Part shown: piece after piece, positions 44,242-52,819 of the stretch | Position numbering within the stretch: position 1 is the first letter of the stretch | How the letters are laid out: each line of letters opens with the position of its first letter | Source of the DNA: Bernardetia sp. | Lineage (GTDB): Bacteria > Bacteroidota > Bacteroidia > Cytophagales > Bernardetiaceae | DNA: 57,930 nt | Assembly: GCF_020630935.1 (NCBI RefSeq) | Contig: NZ_JAHDIG010000025.1 | Location: forward strand, 1 to 57,930 | Direction of reading: 5' to 3' | The notes under the pieces: model-generated | Seen by the model: only the letters and a program-made list of their open reading frames with translations | Told to the model about the DNA's origin: nothing | The model's database searches: none | Program-made: the position numbers and the translations under genes

Positions 44242-44718
44242 TTATTTCATCTGATATTTTTCATAATACTCGTCGGCTGGTAAGTCAGATTTAGTAGCAG
44301 CAGCTACAGCTAGTGCATCACAACGCTCATTTTCTGGTATGCCTGCATGTCCTTTTACCCACTGAAATGTAACTTGATGTTTTCTATAAATTTCTAAAAA
44401 TCGTTTCCAAAGATCTGCATTAAGGCGTGGTTCGCCTTTATTCATAAAGTTTTTTTTCTCCCAACCAAAAACCCATTTTTTCTCCACAGCATCTACTACA
44501 TACTTTGAATCTGAATAGATTTTTACTTTCATATTGGGCTTTTTTAGAGCTTCCAATCCAATAATTACAGCCAAAAGTTCCATTCGGTTATTGGTCGTAC
44601 AGCGAAAACCTGCTGAAAATTCCTTTCTCAAGCCTAAAGATTTGGCAAGCAAAACTGTTCCATACCCTCCTTTTCCCGGATTGCCTTGTGCTGCTCCGTC
44701 GGTGTACATTTCTATCAT
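44242..44718 (-). CDS. rnhA: Ribonuclease HI
   Basis: Cuts the RNA strand of RNA-DNA hybrids, for instance primers and R-loops. 158 residues, the standard length. The four catalytic acids are all recognisable: Asp in YTDGAAQGNPG, Glu in NRMELLAV, Asp in YSDSKYVVDA and Asp in ERCDALAVAAA. The handle region (WVFGWEKKNFMNKGEPR) is present, as is HQVTFQWVKGHAGIPENE with the conserved His. The start at ATG 44718 places the first strand at residue 1. Overlapping frames on the other strand show no family features. Confidence 0.96.
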   Translation of the reverse strand: MIEMYTDGAAQGNPGKGGYGTVLLAKSLGLRKEFSAGFRCTTNNRMELLAVIIGLEALKKPNMKVKIYSDSKYVVDAVEKKWVFGWEKKNFMNKGEPRLNADLWKRFLEIYRKHQVTFQWVKGHAGIPENERCDALAVAAATKSDLPADEYYEKYQMK

Positions 44719-44949
44719 ATAGTATTAGTTTTTGTTTAGTCAAATTGTTTCTATCTGCCTACTTTTATTCAAAAAAAAATGTTTCATTTGTCGTAAAAAA
44801 ATATAGCTTGGCAGAATTAAAAAAAGTAAAAATGATTTATTACACAAAATTGTCCGAAAATTGTTTATATAACAATTACAAACAAATCTAAGAAAAATAC
44901 TACATAAAATTTTTAGAGCTTTATTGAAGTAGATTTTTTGCCAACTATT

Positions 44950-46206
44950 ATGAAATTATCCTTTTCTGATACAATACTTCTCGTCTTACTCGTCTTTTGT
45001 TCTTCGTGTAGCACAGAAGAAACTAAAAGCACAGAAGAAATCGTCTTGACAAATTCCTCTGAACCTATTTCTGCCACTACCCCAAAAGAAAATAGAGTTG
45101 AAGAAGACAGCGTTTCTTTCGTAGCTTATAAAGATTCTGTTGAAAATATCCTTAAGGATTTGAAAGTAAGTGAGGCACAGGCAGAAGAACTTTCTGAAAC
45201 AATGAGTGAAATGATACAGGAAGTCAAAAATCTTCAAAAAAGCAATCAGAATGTAGATGCAGCACAAAGTTCTGATTATACAGATGACGAACTGCCAAAA
45301 AATTTGAGTACGTATTTGTATATGAAAATAGATTCTTTCCCTCAAAACTTATTGCCAAAAAATACAAAGCAGCTTTATGTAGGAGGAGCTTCTGACAGCG
45401 AAGACCAATATTTATTTGGACTTAGCAACGAGGGAAATTTGAAAAAACTAGCCAAGTTGCCTACCGATTTTCGCTTTAACTCTACTAAAAAAACAAAATC
45501 GTATTATAAAGAAGGGAAAATTTTTATTTGTTCGGAAGAGAGTTATAAGGCAACTGTCATTTGTGGTATTTTTTCCTTCGACTTAGCTAAAAATATGCTC
45601 ACTTTAGAAGACGAAACAGCCACTGATTTTTCAGTAGAAGCTATTGCAAAAGCACAAGCAGCCTTAGAAAAAGGAAAAATAGTAGAAGCCGTTGGATTTT
45701 ATGAACAAGTAATGTATCCTCACAACTATATGCAGGTAGAAACTGAAACTATTCAGCTTCTCAAAAAAACATATTCTGTCTTACAACAACTAGAAAAAGA
45801 AAAAAATTATGACTCTGCCACACTCGTTTTAGAAAGTGTTTTTGACTTTTGGGGAACAGAGTTTTTACTAAATATTGAAACACCTGAACAACTACAAGAG
45901 CTTTTTAAAAGCAATAATTTTGAACTCTCCAAGAAAGAGTATATTTCTATATTGGAAAAATATGGAACACTTTTGTTACAATCTAGCAACTACATAGATG
46001 CTGTAAAAATCAATAAAAAACTAACTCAAATTACACCTACTTCAGCCCTTGCTTACCTCCAACTTGGGAATGCGTATTACAAATTAGAACGCTTAGAAGA
46101 TAGCCAAAGCGCATACAGAAAATATAAGGAAATTATGAGTAAGACAGGAAAAAAAGTGGATAAAGAAACACTAGCAAAAATTGAAAAAAGACTCTTAGAA
46201 AAATAA
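44950..46206 (+). CDS. TPR-containing lipoprotein, hypothetical
   Basis: 418 residues from ATG 44950; the TTG at 44938 is less likely. A short signal ends in FCSSC with the probable lipidated Cys near residue 20. A serine/threonine/glutamate-rich linker and a coiled coil (about residues 55-100) follow. The middle is an unassigned beta-rich region, and the C-terminal 190 residues look like helical TPR units (ALEKGKIVEAVGFYEQVMYP; ALAYLQLGNAYYKLERLEDSQSAYRKY). Probably an outer-membrane lipoprotein that makes protein contacts; function unknown. It ends 5 bp before the convergent acetyltransferase gene. Confidence 0.78.
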   Translation: MKLSFSDTILLVLLVFCSSCSTEETKSTEEIVLTNSSEPISATTPKENRVEEDSVSFVAYKDSVENILKDLKVSEAQAEELSETMSEMIQEVKNLQKSNQNVDAAQSSDYTDDELPKNLSTYLYMKIDSFPQNLLPKNTKQLYVGGASDSEDQYLFGLSNEGNLKKLAKLPTDFRFNSTKKTKSYYKEGKIFICSEESYKATVICGIFSFDLAKNMLTLEDETATDFSVEAIAKAQAALEKGKIVEAVGFYEQVMYPHNYMQVETETIQLLKKTYSVLQQLEKEKNYDSATLVLESVFDFWGTEFLLNIETPEQLQELFKSNNFELSKKEYISILEKYGTLLLQSSNYIDAVKINKKLTQITPTSALAYLQLGNAYYKLERLEDSQSAYRKYKEIMSKTGKKVDKETLAKIEKRLLEK

Positions 46207-46211
46207 ACATG

Positions 46212-46850
46212 TTAGGAATGAAGAGAGATAAACTTATCAATATTTTCATCAGTCAATAATTGTGAGTTTTCTGTAATTTTTTCTATTTCCCAGTCCCACC
46301 AACTTATTTTCAATAGAGCTTCTATTTGAGCCTCTGAAAAACGTTTTCGTATTAGTTTTGCTGGATTTCCTCCCACAATACTATACGGTTCTACATCGCT
46401 CGTTACAGTAGAATTTGTAGCTATGATTGCTCCATTTCCGACTGTTATACCTGCCATTAGAGTAACATTATGTCCAATCCAAACATCATTTTTAATTTCT
46501 AAATTACCTTTGTTCGGATATGATTTTCCATCCATCGCACTGCTCCAGTCTTTTCCAAAGATAGCAAAGGGATAAGAACTGACAGCCTTTGTGAGATGAT
46601 TTGCCCCATTCATAATAAACTTTACACCAGAAGCAATCATACAAAACTTACCAATAATGAGCGTGTCGTTATTGAAGTCAAAGAAATATTTTACATTTTT
46701 TTCAAAGTTGTGGACATCTTCAAAATCATCGTAATATGTATAATCCCCAACACTAATATTCGGATTCTTGATGACATTTTTTAGAAAACATAGCTTTTCG
46801 TAACCTTCTAAGGGAAAAACAGCGTCTTTATTTGGTATATTTGATTTCAT
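46212..46850 (-). CDS. Vat/CatB-type xenobiotic acetyltransferase
   Basis: 212 residues of the left-handed beta-helix (hexapeptide) xenobiotic acyltransferase family, which includes streptogramin A acetyltransferase (Vat) and CatB chloramphenicol acetyltransferases. Visible signatures: ISVGDYTYYDD, LIIGKFCMIASGVKFIMNGANH with the catalytic His at residue 85, DVWIGHNVTLMAGITVG, and PYSIVGGNPAKLIRKRF. The layout and the C-terminal helix (ISWWDWEIEKI) match Vat closely. Whether it modifies an antibiotic or a natural metabolite cannot be told from sequence. Base composition resembles its neighbours, and no mobile element is adjacent. Confidence 0.88.
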   Translation of the reverse strand: MKSNIPNKDAVFPLEGYEKLCFLKNVIKNPNISVGDYTYYDDFEDVHNFEKNVKYFFDFNNDTLIIGKFCMIASGVKFIMNGANHLTKAVSSYPFAIFGKDWSSAMDGKSYPNKGNLEIKNDVWIGHNVTLMAGITVGNGAIIATNSTVTSDVEPYSIVGGNPAKLIRKRFSEAQIEALLKISWWDWEIEKITENSQLLTDENIDKFISLHS

Positions 46851-46891
46851 CGAATTAAGATAGATATGTATTTCTGAAATAACAACTTGCT

Positions 46892-47941
46892 ATGCTCAAA
46901 AAATTTACTTTATCTGCCATTGCCCACTTATTTCTTGTAGCTAACTTCATCAGCTTGTTACCTATTTGGCTAGGCGATTTGTTTTCTCATTTTAGAATGT
47001 TTTGGACACTTCTAAGCCTATTTTTATTTGTTATCTATTTTCTATTATTAAAGCAAGGAATAGTTAAAGGTAAGTTGGTAGGTATTGTTTTTTTTTCGTT
47101 GTTTATCAATTTTGTAGCTTCTCAACCATTTTGGACAAATTCACAAACATATAGTTACCTATTTTTAGGAAGTCCAGATAAAGTAGAAGTTTCAGAAGAA
47201 ACAGAATACGAAATACAAAATGGAAAGCCTACAAAAAGCCTTCTGCTGATGAACGTACTTAGTTCGAATACAAATTATGAAGAAGTGAAAAGAACTATAA
47301 AAAATACCAATGCAGATTTTATAGTGATTTTAGAGCTTAATCAAAGATGGAAAAAAGAATTCGAAGAGCTAAAAACTACTTATCCTTATAATTTTTTAGA
47401 TGTTAGAGAAGATAATTTTGGAATGGGAGTGTATTCAAAACAACAGTTTCAAGATAGTCTTAAAATACGAATTTCTCAACGTGTCATAAAAGTAGGGGGA
47501 GAAAAGGAAGAGCTTGATGATTTTATCAAAGAAAACTCTAGTAAACCTGCAAGTATGCGTATTGACTATACAATGGATAACCTCACTTTATTAGTAACAC
47601 ATCCTATCCCTCCTATAAATTGGGCTGCTTACAAGGAAAGAAACGGAATACTAAAGTCACTTGCAAATATTCCTAAAAAGAATAGTTCCAAAACTCTTTT
47701 AGTCGGCGATTTTAATTGTTCTCCTTTTTCTGCCGATTATAAAAATTTTCTAGCAAAATCTACTTTAAAAGACTCACAAGAAAACTTTGGTTTTCAGCCT
47801 ACTTGGAATACTTCTTTTCCATTTTTGATGCAAACACAACTAGATCACGTTTGGCACTCTAAAGAAATTGAAATTCTACACCGTCAAACGCTTCCCATCA
47901 AAGGCTCTGACCATAAAGCTGTTTATGTTGTTTTTAGATAA
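46892..47941 (+). CDS. Membrane-anchored endonuclease/exonuclease/phosphatase protein
   Basis: 349 residues. Three membrane segments occupy about residues 8-80, then an endonuclease/exonuclease/phosphatase (DNase I-like) domain. Key residues: Glu in FIVILELNQRW, the His in LLVTHPIPP, the DFN of LLVGDFNCSPFS, Asp/His in QLDHVWHS and GSDHKAV. This is a well-known bacterial membrane family; members may cleave phosphodiesters or phosphoinositide-like substrates, but the physiological substrate is unknown. It diverges from the acetyltransferase gene with only 41 bp between the starts. Confidence 0.88.
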   Translation: MLKKFTLSAIAHLFLVANFISLLPIWLGDLFSHFRMFWTLLSLFLFVIYFLLLKQGIVKGKLVGIVFFSLFINFVASQPFWTNSQTYSYLFLGSPDKVEVSEETEYEIQNGKPTKSLLLMNVLSSNTNYEEVKRTIKNTNADFIVILELNQRWKKEFEELKTTYPYNFLDVREDNFGMGVYSKQQFQDSLKIRISQRVIKVGGEKEELDDFIKENSSKPASMRIDYTMDNLTLLVTHPIPPINWAAYKERNGILKSLANIPKKNSSKTLLVGDFNCSPFSADYKNFLAKSTLKDSQENFGFQPTWNTSFPFLMQTQLDHVWHSKEIEILHRQTLPIKGSDHKAVYVVFR

Positions 47942-48026
47942 AAAATTGTTTTTTCTACCTATCTGTAAGGAAAAGGCATGCCTTTTCCCTAACAACAAAA
48001 AATCATTTTAAAAAAAAATTTAATGC

Positions 48027-48824
48027 TTAGAATAATTTCTCTACTACAAAATCATAAATTCCCAAAAAGCGAACAATAGCAATAATAATAATTCCTATCA
48101 AGATAGCTCGTATCCAATAGTTTGCCTTCGGATGCCCAACGGCAAATTTGGCTGCCCAAACTGCACCTATCATTTGCGCTATAGAAAGGGTAAGTCCTGC
48201 TATCCATTCTATTTGTCCACTCAAAATAAAAATGGCAAAAGCTGGAATATTTAAAAGAAGAGTAAGCAGAAGTTTAACTGCATTGGCGTTAGTAAGGTCG
48301 TAGGTGGTTGCTGACATCAAAACGACAAGCATAATCACACCCACACCAGCTTGTACAAATCCTCCATAAAAACCAACAGCTAGAAAAATAATCATTAGCC
48401 ACGGTAGGGCAAGTTCTTTCGTATTTGTGTTTTCTTGTACCCATTTTTTTGGATTGTTCAAAACCAAAAATAGCATAAAAACCATCACACCACCGATTAC
48501 ACGACTAAGCCAAATATCATTTGCCTTTCCCACTTCCACAGCCGTATATGCACCTAAAATAGAACCCAACACTGTAGGAACAGCTATTTTCCAGATGCCT
48601 TTAAAATCTGTTTTACCACTTTTTAGAAAGGTGCGAAGTCCTACCAAAACTTGAAATGTAACGCCCACTCGGTTTGTTCCATTTGCCATTCCGACAGGAA
48701 GACCAGCCACAGCCGAAAGTGCCGTAATTGTAAGGATAGAGCCATTTCCTGCCAATGTATTGATAATTCCAGCCAAAAAACCTGCTGCTAATAAAACTAC
48801 ATAAACCCAAACTGTATATTCCAT
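48027..48824 (-). CDS. TauE/SafE family membrane transporter
   Basis: 265 residues with about eight membrane segments in two homologous halves, the layout of the TauE/SafE (DUF81) sulfite or organosulfur-anion exporter family. The repeated family motif appears as GFLAGIINTLAGNGSILT in the first half and GFYGGFVQAGVGVIMLVVL in the second, with NGTNRVGV in between. The exported compound cannot be predicted. Start is ATG 48824; directly upstream lies a 14-bp tandem repeat (CAGTTACCAGTAAT twice). Confidence 0.9.
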   Translation of the reverse strand: MEYTVWVYVVLLAAGFLAGIINTLAGNGSILTITALSAVAGLPVGMANGTNRVGVTFQVLVGLRTFLKSGKTDFKGIWKIAVPTVLGSILGAYTAVEVGKANDIWLSRVIGGVMVFMLFLVLNNPKKWVQENTNTKELALPWLMIIFLAVGFYGGFVQAGVGVIMLVVLMSATTYDLTNANAVKLLLTLLLNIPAFAIFILSGQIEWIAGLTLSIAQMIGAVWAAKFAVGHPKANYWIRAILIGIIIIAIVRFLGIYDFVVEKLF

Positions 48825-48826
48825 TT

Positions 48827-48854
48827 CAGTTACCAGTAATCAGTTACCAGTAAT
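48827..48854. repeat. Tandem 14-bp repeat
   Basis: CAGTTACCAGTAAT occurs twice without a gap, beginning 3 bp beyond the TauE/SafE start codon. It is related to the CAGTTACCAGTTAT sequences at 7100-7147. Confidence 0.7.
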
Positions 48855-48915
48855 CACTCAATGACAACTACTAACTGTTTGTACATTTCTTATTTTTAGA
48901 TTACAAAATATTGAG

Positions 48916-48954
48916 AGATATTTATTGTTCTGTGTCTTATAGAACAGAGATAAA
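48916..48954. repeat. Dispersed hairpin repeat R1, copy C
   Basis: AGATATTTATTGTTCTGTG, then TCTTATAGAACAGAG, then ATAAA. The hairpin arms are less perfect than in copies A and B. Confidence 0.65.
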
Positions 48955-48991
48955 TTGCATTTTATCAAAAAATCACTAAACATTTACCTAA

Positions 48992-49804
48992 TTATTTACT
49001 TCCCAGTAAGCCCATACTTAGCTTAATGCGTGTCAGTTCTTGCTTTGTGTTGAGAGGAAAATTATTTTTCATTATCCAATCGTAATAAGAAGGTTCTTTT
49101 GTCAAAACATCTTCTACTTTTTTGTCTCTATGCTTTCCGAAGGCAAAAACAGCTTCATTCTTATCATTATAAACCATTCTACCAGCCAAATCTACACGGT
49201 TAGAGAAGCTAAGTTGGTGTAAAGCTGCCATATCATTTTTGACAGGAACAGTTACATTTCCTTGACTGTCTTTATGTTCTTTGTCTTCATACATCTTTAC
49301 TTGTTCCTTCAAAATATCTACACACGCCACTGTATCTACTTCTGCGCTGTGCGCTCCTTCTAGTTCTTTATCACAATAAAATTTATAAGCTGCTGAAAGC
49401 GTACGAGGCTCCATCATGTGATAGATTCTTTGCAAATCGATGAGTTTTCTACTTGAAATATCAAAATCTACACCTGCTCTCAAAAACTCTTCTACTAGCA
49501 TCGGAACATCAAAACGCAAAATATTAAATCCTGCCAAATCACAACCTTTCAAAATACTGGCAAATGTTTTTGCCATTTGTTTAAAGGTAGGCTTATCTTT
49601 TACATCTTCATCACTAATTCCGTGTATGTTAGTCGTAATTTCTGGAATTGGAATAGTAGGATTTATTTTGTGTGTATGGATTTCCTGCTCGCCATTAGGC
49701 ATAAGTTTGACAATAGAAATTTCTACAATACGGTCGTTGATAGTGTCTATTCCAGTAGCTTCTAAATCGAAAAATGCTAAAGGGTTTTTGAGATTGAGAT
49801 TCAT
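48992..49804 (-). CDS. DnaQ-like 3'-5' exonuclease
   Basis: 270 residues. An N-terminal DEDDh exonuclease domain of the DNA polymerase III epsilon type: DLEATG (ExoI, Asp and Glu near residues 13-15), NILRFDVPML (ExoII Asp) and AHSAEVDT (ExoIII, His and Asp). After about residue 195 a short C-terminal module AVFAFGKHRDKKVEDVL...YYDWI resembles the DUF3820 'quorum-sensing-regulator-like' module often joined to such nucleases. It could proofread, trim RNA or degrade small DNA ends; it is not clearly the replicative subunit. Start is ATG 49804. Confidence 0.88.
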   Translation of the reverse strand: MNLNLKNPLAFFDLEATGIDTINDRIVEISIVKLMPNGEQEIHTHKINPTIPIPEITTNIHGISDEDVKDKPTFKQMAKTFASILKGCDLAGFNILRFDVPMLVEEFLRAGVDFDISSRKLIDLQRIYHMMEPRTLSAAYKFYCDKELEGAHSAEVDTVACVDILKEQVKMYEDKEHKDSQGNVTVPVKNDMAALHQLSFSNRVDLAGRMVYNDKNEAVFAFGKHRDKKVEDVLTKEPSYYDWIMKNNFPLNTKQELTRIKLSMGLLGSK

Positions 49805-49879
49805 AATTTATGAGAAGAGTGCTAGATTTTGAAGTAATTATACAAAAATAGTAAAATATTGATAAGTCTCTTATAGTTA

Positions 49880-50039
49880 AGAGCCTGTTTAAAATTATTT
49901 CTTTGAGCTACAAATGGTAAACTTCAGCTTGTATCTGCATTATTTTTTCGTCAAATAACTGACTATTCTCCTTTAAAATGCCTTGATACGTCAAAAATTT
50001 TCTCATTTTCGCTAGTAAAACAAAATTTAAACAAGCTCT
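49880..50039. mobile_element. MITE-like element with terminal inverted repeats
   Basis: A 160-bp non-coding unit whose ends are inverted copies: left AGAGCCTGTTTAAAATT (49880-49896) and right, read in reverse, AGAGCTTGTTTAAATTT (50039-50023). Weaker symmetry continues to about 33 bp. A TTA-type sequence borders the left end and TAA-like sequence the right, but a target duplication is not clear-cut. It has no coding capacity. It may be a miniature transposable element or the remnant ends of an insertion sequence. Confidence 0.55.
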
Positions 50040-50085
50040 AAGTCATTTATTATAGCTATTCTACTCAACAAAAAATATTTACAAA

Positions 50086-51339
50086 ATGAATGACCTTAAA
50101 AGATTATCTAGGCTGACAGCTATCTTAACTCAACTACAAACCAAACGTATTTTGAGAGCTTCTGAATTAGCTGACAAATTTGAAGTAAGCAAGAGGACAA
50201 TTTACAGAGACATAAAAGCATTAGAGCAAGCTGGTGTACCTATTTTTACAGAAGAAGGGAAAGGCTATTCTTTGGTAGATGGCTATAATGTTCCTCCTAT
50301 TATGTTTACAGAAAGTGAAGCTAATGCACTCATTACAGCAGAGCAACTAATTCTACAAAACAAAGATGCTTCTTTTGCCAAAGAGTATGTAGCAGCGATA
50401 CAAAAAGTAAAATCTGTTTTGAAACATCATACAACAGACAAAGTCAATTTGCTTTCTAACAGAATTCAGTTTCGTCATAATGTTGGAAATCATACTACTA
50501 GCAATTATTTATCTACACTACAACTTGCTCTTACCAACCACCAAGTTTGTTATATTGAATACCTTTCATTAGAAACCAACCACAAAACAAAACGTCAGAT
50601 TGAGCCTTTTGCACTCTACAACACACAAGAAAATTGGTTGCTTATTGCCTTTTGCAGATTAAGAGATGATTTCCGTAGTTTTAGATTAGACAAAATACAA
50701 AAATTAGAAGTCTTGAATGAATACTTTTCTCCACACAATATGACAATTCAAGAATACTTTACGATACATTGGCAAAAATATTTTGAATCTTTTTACACTT
50801 TTATTCCACCCTTGCCACAGGGCTGTCACTCTCCTAGTTTAGATTTGTATTCAAGTTCATCACATAAAAAATCTATACAAATGAATACACAAAAAATTGA
50901 AGCCTTTGATATTATCGGAATTGCCGTTCGTACGACAAATGAGAATCAACAAGCAGCAAAAGATATTCCTGCTCTTTGGGTAAAGTTTATGAAAGAAGCT
51001 ATTTCAGAAAAAATTCCTAATAAAGTTTCTAATGAGATCTATTGTATTTATACAGAGTTTGAAAAAGACCATACAAAGCCCTACACTACTATTTTGGGAT
51101 GTAAAGTAGATAATTTGGAAAATATACCCAGTGGTATGATTGGAAAAAGTATTGAAACATCAAATTATTCAAAATATGTTGCAAAAGGAGATGTTCAAAA
51201 AGGTAGTGTTTATAATGAATGGGTCAAAATCTGGAATTCTGACTTAAAACGCACTTTCACAAATGATATTGAAGTATATGGAGCGAAATCTATGCAGAAA
51301 GACAAGTCAGAAGTAGATATATTTGTTGCTATAGAATAA
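50086..51339 (+). CDS. HTH-WYL transcriptional regulator fused to an effector-binding domain
   Basis: 417 residues in three parts. An N-terminal HTH_11/DeoR-type winged helix (about 1-60: ILRASELADKFEVSKRTIYR), a WYL ligand/nucleotide-sensing domain (about 135-230: VCYIEYLSLETNHKTKRQIEP, NWLLIAFCRLRDDFRSFRLDKI), and a C-terminal GyrI-like/Cass2 effector-binding domain (about 265-417: ITIGIAVRTTNE-like strand, IYCIYTEFEKDH, TTILGCKV, KSIETSNYSKYVAKGDV, EWVKIW). The first two parts match YafY-type repressors; the last is a small-molecule pocket usually found in AraC/MerR regulators or as stand-alone proteins. The target gene is not evident. Confidence 0.85.
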   Translation: MNDLKRLSRLTAILTQLQTKRILRASELADKFEVSKRTIYRDIKALEQAGVPIFTEEGKGYSLVDGYNVPPIMFTESEANALITAEQLILQNKDASFAKEYVAAIQKVKSVLKHHTTDKVNLLSNRIQFRHNVGNHTTSNYLSTLQLALTNHQVCYIEYLSLETNHKTKRQIEPFALYNTQENWLLIAFCRLRDDFRSFRLDKIQKLEVLNEYFSPHNMTIQEYFTIHWQKYFESFYTFIPPLPQGCHSPSLDLYSSSSHKKSIQMNTQKIEAFDIIGIAVRTTNENQQAAKDIPALWVKFMKEAISEKIPNKVSNEIYCIYTEFEKDHTKPYTTILGCKVDNLENIPSGMIGKSIETSNYSKYVAKGDVQKGSVYNEWVKIWNSDLKRTFTNDIEVYGAKSMQKDKSEVDIFVAIE

Positions 51340-51652
51340 GTTAGTAATAAAGTTTATAACAGTTTTTTACAGGTCTGATTTTCAGCAATGTAGCAAAAAT
51401 TAAATTGTGTCTATTTCTACATAGAGTTGAATTTGCAAAATTTAACTGTGATAAGGTTTAATGTAAAAAAACAGTGTTTTTTATCTACCCAAATGCTAGA
51501 AACGCCACAGTATCTAGCATTTTTTATGTTTCCTGTATTCTTATCTGTATTGTTTTTGTGTAAATTTACAAGCTCCTTTTATAGGAAAATGGCATATTAT
51601 TTTCCTGTCTTATCACTTTAAACAAATTCTATACACCAATTTTCAAACAGAT
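51340..51652. other. Gap with a terminator between regulator and secreted protein genes
   Basis: A 313-bp gap containing the hairpin at 51491-51526. A 64-codon frame across it has a TTG start and no family features, so I do not call it. Confidence 0.5.
51491..51526 (+). terminator. Intrinsic terminator
   Basis: AAATGCTAGA (51491-51500) pairs with TCTAGCATTT (51513-51522), followed by T-run. It is 150 bp beyond the regulator stop codon. Confidence 0.75.
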
Positions 51653-52225
51653 ATGAAATTTCGTCCTTTTATTTTAATCCTACTTTTTAATTTGCTTTTT
51701 ATTTCTCAAAATAATCTTTTTGCTCAAAATGCCTCTATTGATTCTGTTCCTATCATAGACCCATATAACTTTGAAGCTACCTTTGATTATCAAGGTTCTC
51801 ATTACAAATACGCTATTTCAGAAAAAGGAAAAGATGGATATAGCTTGGTTATATGGCGAAAAAATACGCTACTAGAAGGAGAAGCCAAAATGATGGAAGT
51901 CTATTCGACAAATGTTCAGATTGAAGATGAAATAGCAAATACAAACAATAAAAACGCTCGTATTCGAATTGAATATGCAGAAAAACAAGGTTATGTTTGG
52001 AAACCTCAACAACACGATTTTATGCAAGTGATGTTTTTATTTGATACAGAAAATATCAACTATGCTCCTTTTGGGGAAAAAATGATTGATAGAAGCAAAC
52101 ACAGTAGCATTACTAAAGAAAACTTGGTAGTAAAGTTTGATAAAGAAAAGTTTACCCTTGCAGATGCTATCCAAACAAGTGTTGAATTTTTCATTATGAA
52201 ATATCCAAAACTATTTTATATGTAA
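51653..52225 (+). CDS. Hypothetical secreted protein
   Basis: 190 residues with a signal peptide (hydrophobic core at residues 5-20, ending LFAQ near residue 24). The rest is soluble and rich in aromatic and charged residues (YNFEATFDYQGSHYKYAI; VMFLFDTENINYAPFGEK). No catalytic motif, lipobox or sorting domain is visible and I do not recognise the family. It probably resides in the periplasm. It stands alone, with a strong bidirectional terminator immediately downstream facing the tRNA operon. Confidence 0.7.
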   Translation: MKFRPFILILLFNLLFISQNNLFAQNASIDSVPIIDPYNFEATFDYQGSHYKYAISEKGKDGYSLVIWRKNTLLEGEAKMMEVYSTNVQIEDEIANTNNKNARIRIEYAEKQGYVWKPQQHDFMQVMFLFDTENINYAPFGEKMIDRSKHSSITKENLVVKFDKEKFTLADAIQTSVEFFIMKYPKLFYM

Positions 52226-52232
52226 AACATAA

Positions 52233-52265
52233 AAAAAGCCATACAATAAAATTGTATGGCTTTTT
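52233..52265. terminator. Bidirectional terminator between secreted protein gene and tRNA operon
   Basis: A perfect 14-bp stem AAAAAGCCATACAA / TTGTATGGCTTTTT with a 5-nt loop. It closes both the plus-strand gene and the minus-strand tRNA transcript. Confidence 0.88.
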
Positions 52266-52281
52266 AATTCAAAAAAAAATG

Positions 52282-52354
52282 TGATCCCGCTGAGGCTCGA
52301 ACTCAGGACCCCAACATTAAAAGTGTTGTGCTCTACCAACTGAGCTACGGAATC
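52282..52354 (-). tRNA. tRNA-Lys (anticodon UUU), distal copy
   Basis: 73 nt. On the minus strand the acceptor GATTCCG/CGGGATC, anticodon arm CAACA-CTTTTAA-TGTTG (anticodon TTT) and T-arm CTGAG-TTCGAGC-CTCAG all fold. Identical to the copy at 52537-52609. CCA not encoded. Confidence 0.97.
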
Positions 52355-52407
52355 AAAACAAATTATCAACTTAATTACTAAACCTTTTATCTATCTAATT
52401 TTTAACG

Positions 52408-52491
52408 TGCTCACGGAGCGATTCGAACGCTCACACACGTACGTGCACCACCCCCTCAAGATGGCGTGTCTACCAATTCCACCACGTGAGC
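52408..52491 (-). tRNA. tRNA-Leu (anticodon GAG)
   Basis: 84 nt with the long variable arm of a class II tRNA. Acceptor GCTCACG/CGTGAGC, anticodon arm CCATC-TTGAGGG-GGTGG giving anticodon GAG (codons CUU/CUC). It lies between the two tRNA-Lys copies. Confidence 0.96.
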
Positions 52492-52536
52492 AAATATAAT
52501 TCTGATTTTGATTATCAGAATTATAAATAATACAAG

Positions 52537-52609
52537 TGATCCCGCTGAGGCTCGAACTCAGGACCCCAACATTAAAAGTGTTGTGCTCTACCAACTGAGC
52601 TACGGAATC
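52537..52609 (-). tRNA. tRNA-Lys (anticodon UUU), proximal copy
   Basis: Identical over 73 nt to the copy at 52282-52354. It is the first tRNA of the minus-strand Lys-Leu-Lys operon. Confidence 0.97.
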
Positions 52610-52711
52610 ATATCTTTATGCAACAACAGCCTTAAATTATAAATGGTTCAAAATATTGCTTAAAATTTTTAAGAAGTTTCTAGGCGATTTTTAAACTGAT
52701 TTATTTCAAGC

Positions 52712-52719
52712 TATATTTG
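52712..52719 (+). promoter_or_regulatory. Possible -7 box of the BatE-like gene
   Basis: TATATTTG fits TAnnTTTG, 92 bp before ATG 52811. No clear TTG at -33. Confidence 0.3.
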
Positions 52720-52789
52720 TCTGCATATTGTATTAGAACAAGCTGAAAATTTTCACAAAAAACAGAGGGCGTTTCCCTCAAATGCGTTG

Positions 52790-52819
52790 CAAAGGTACTA
52801 CAATAATTTTATGATGCAA
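52790..52819 (-). promoter_or_regulatory. Promoter of the tRNA Lys-Leu-Lys operon
   Basis: On the minus strand TTG (52819-52817), 19-nt spacer, TACCTTTG (52797-52790): a full Bacteroidota consensus. The TTG falls inside the first codons of the divergent BatE-like gene, so the two transcripts share this DNA. The first tRNA begins about 180 bp downstream. Confidence 0.75.

Noticed and set aside
51427-51621. A 64-codon frame with TTG start in the gap before 51653
   Set aside because: A terminator hairpin lies within it and its composition is that of AT-rich non-coding DNA.
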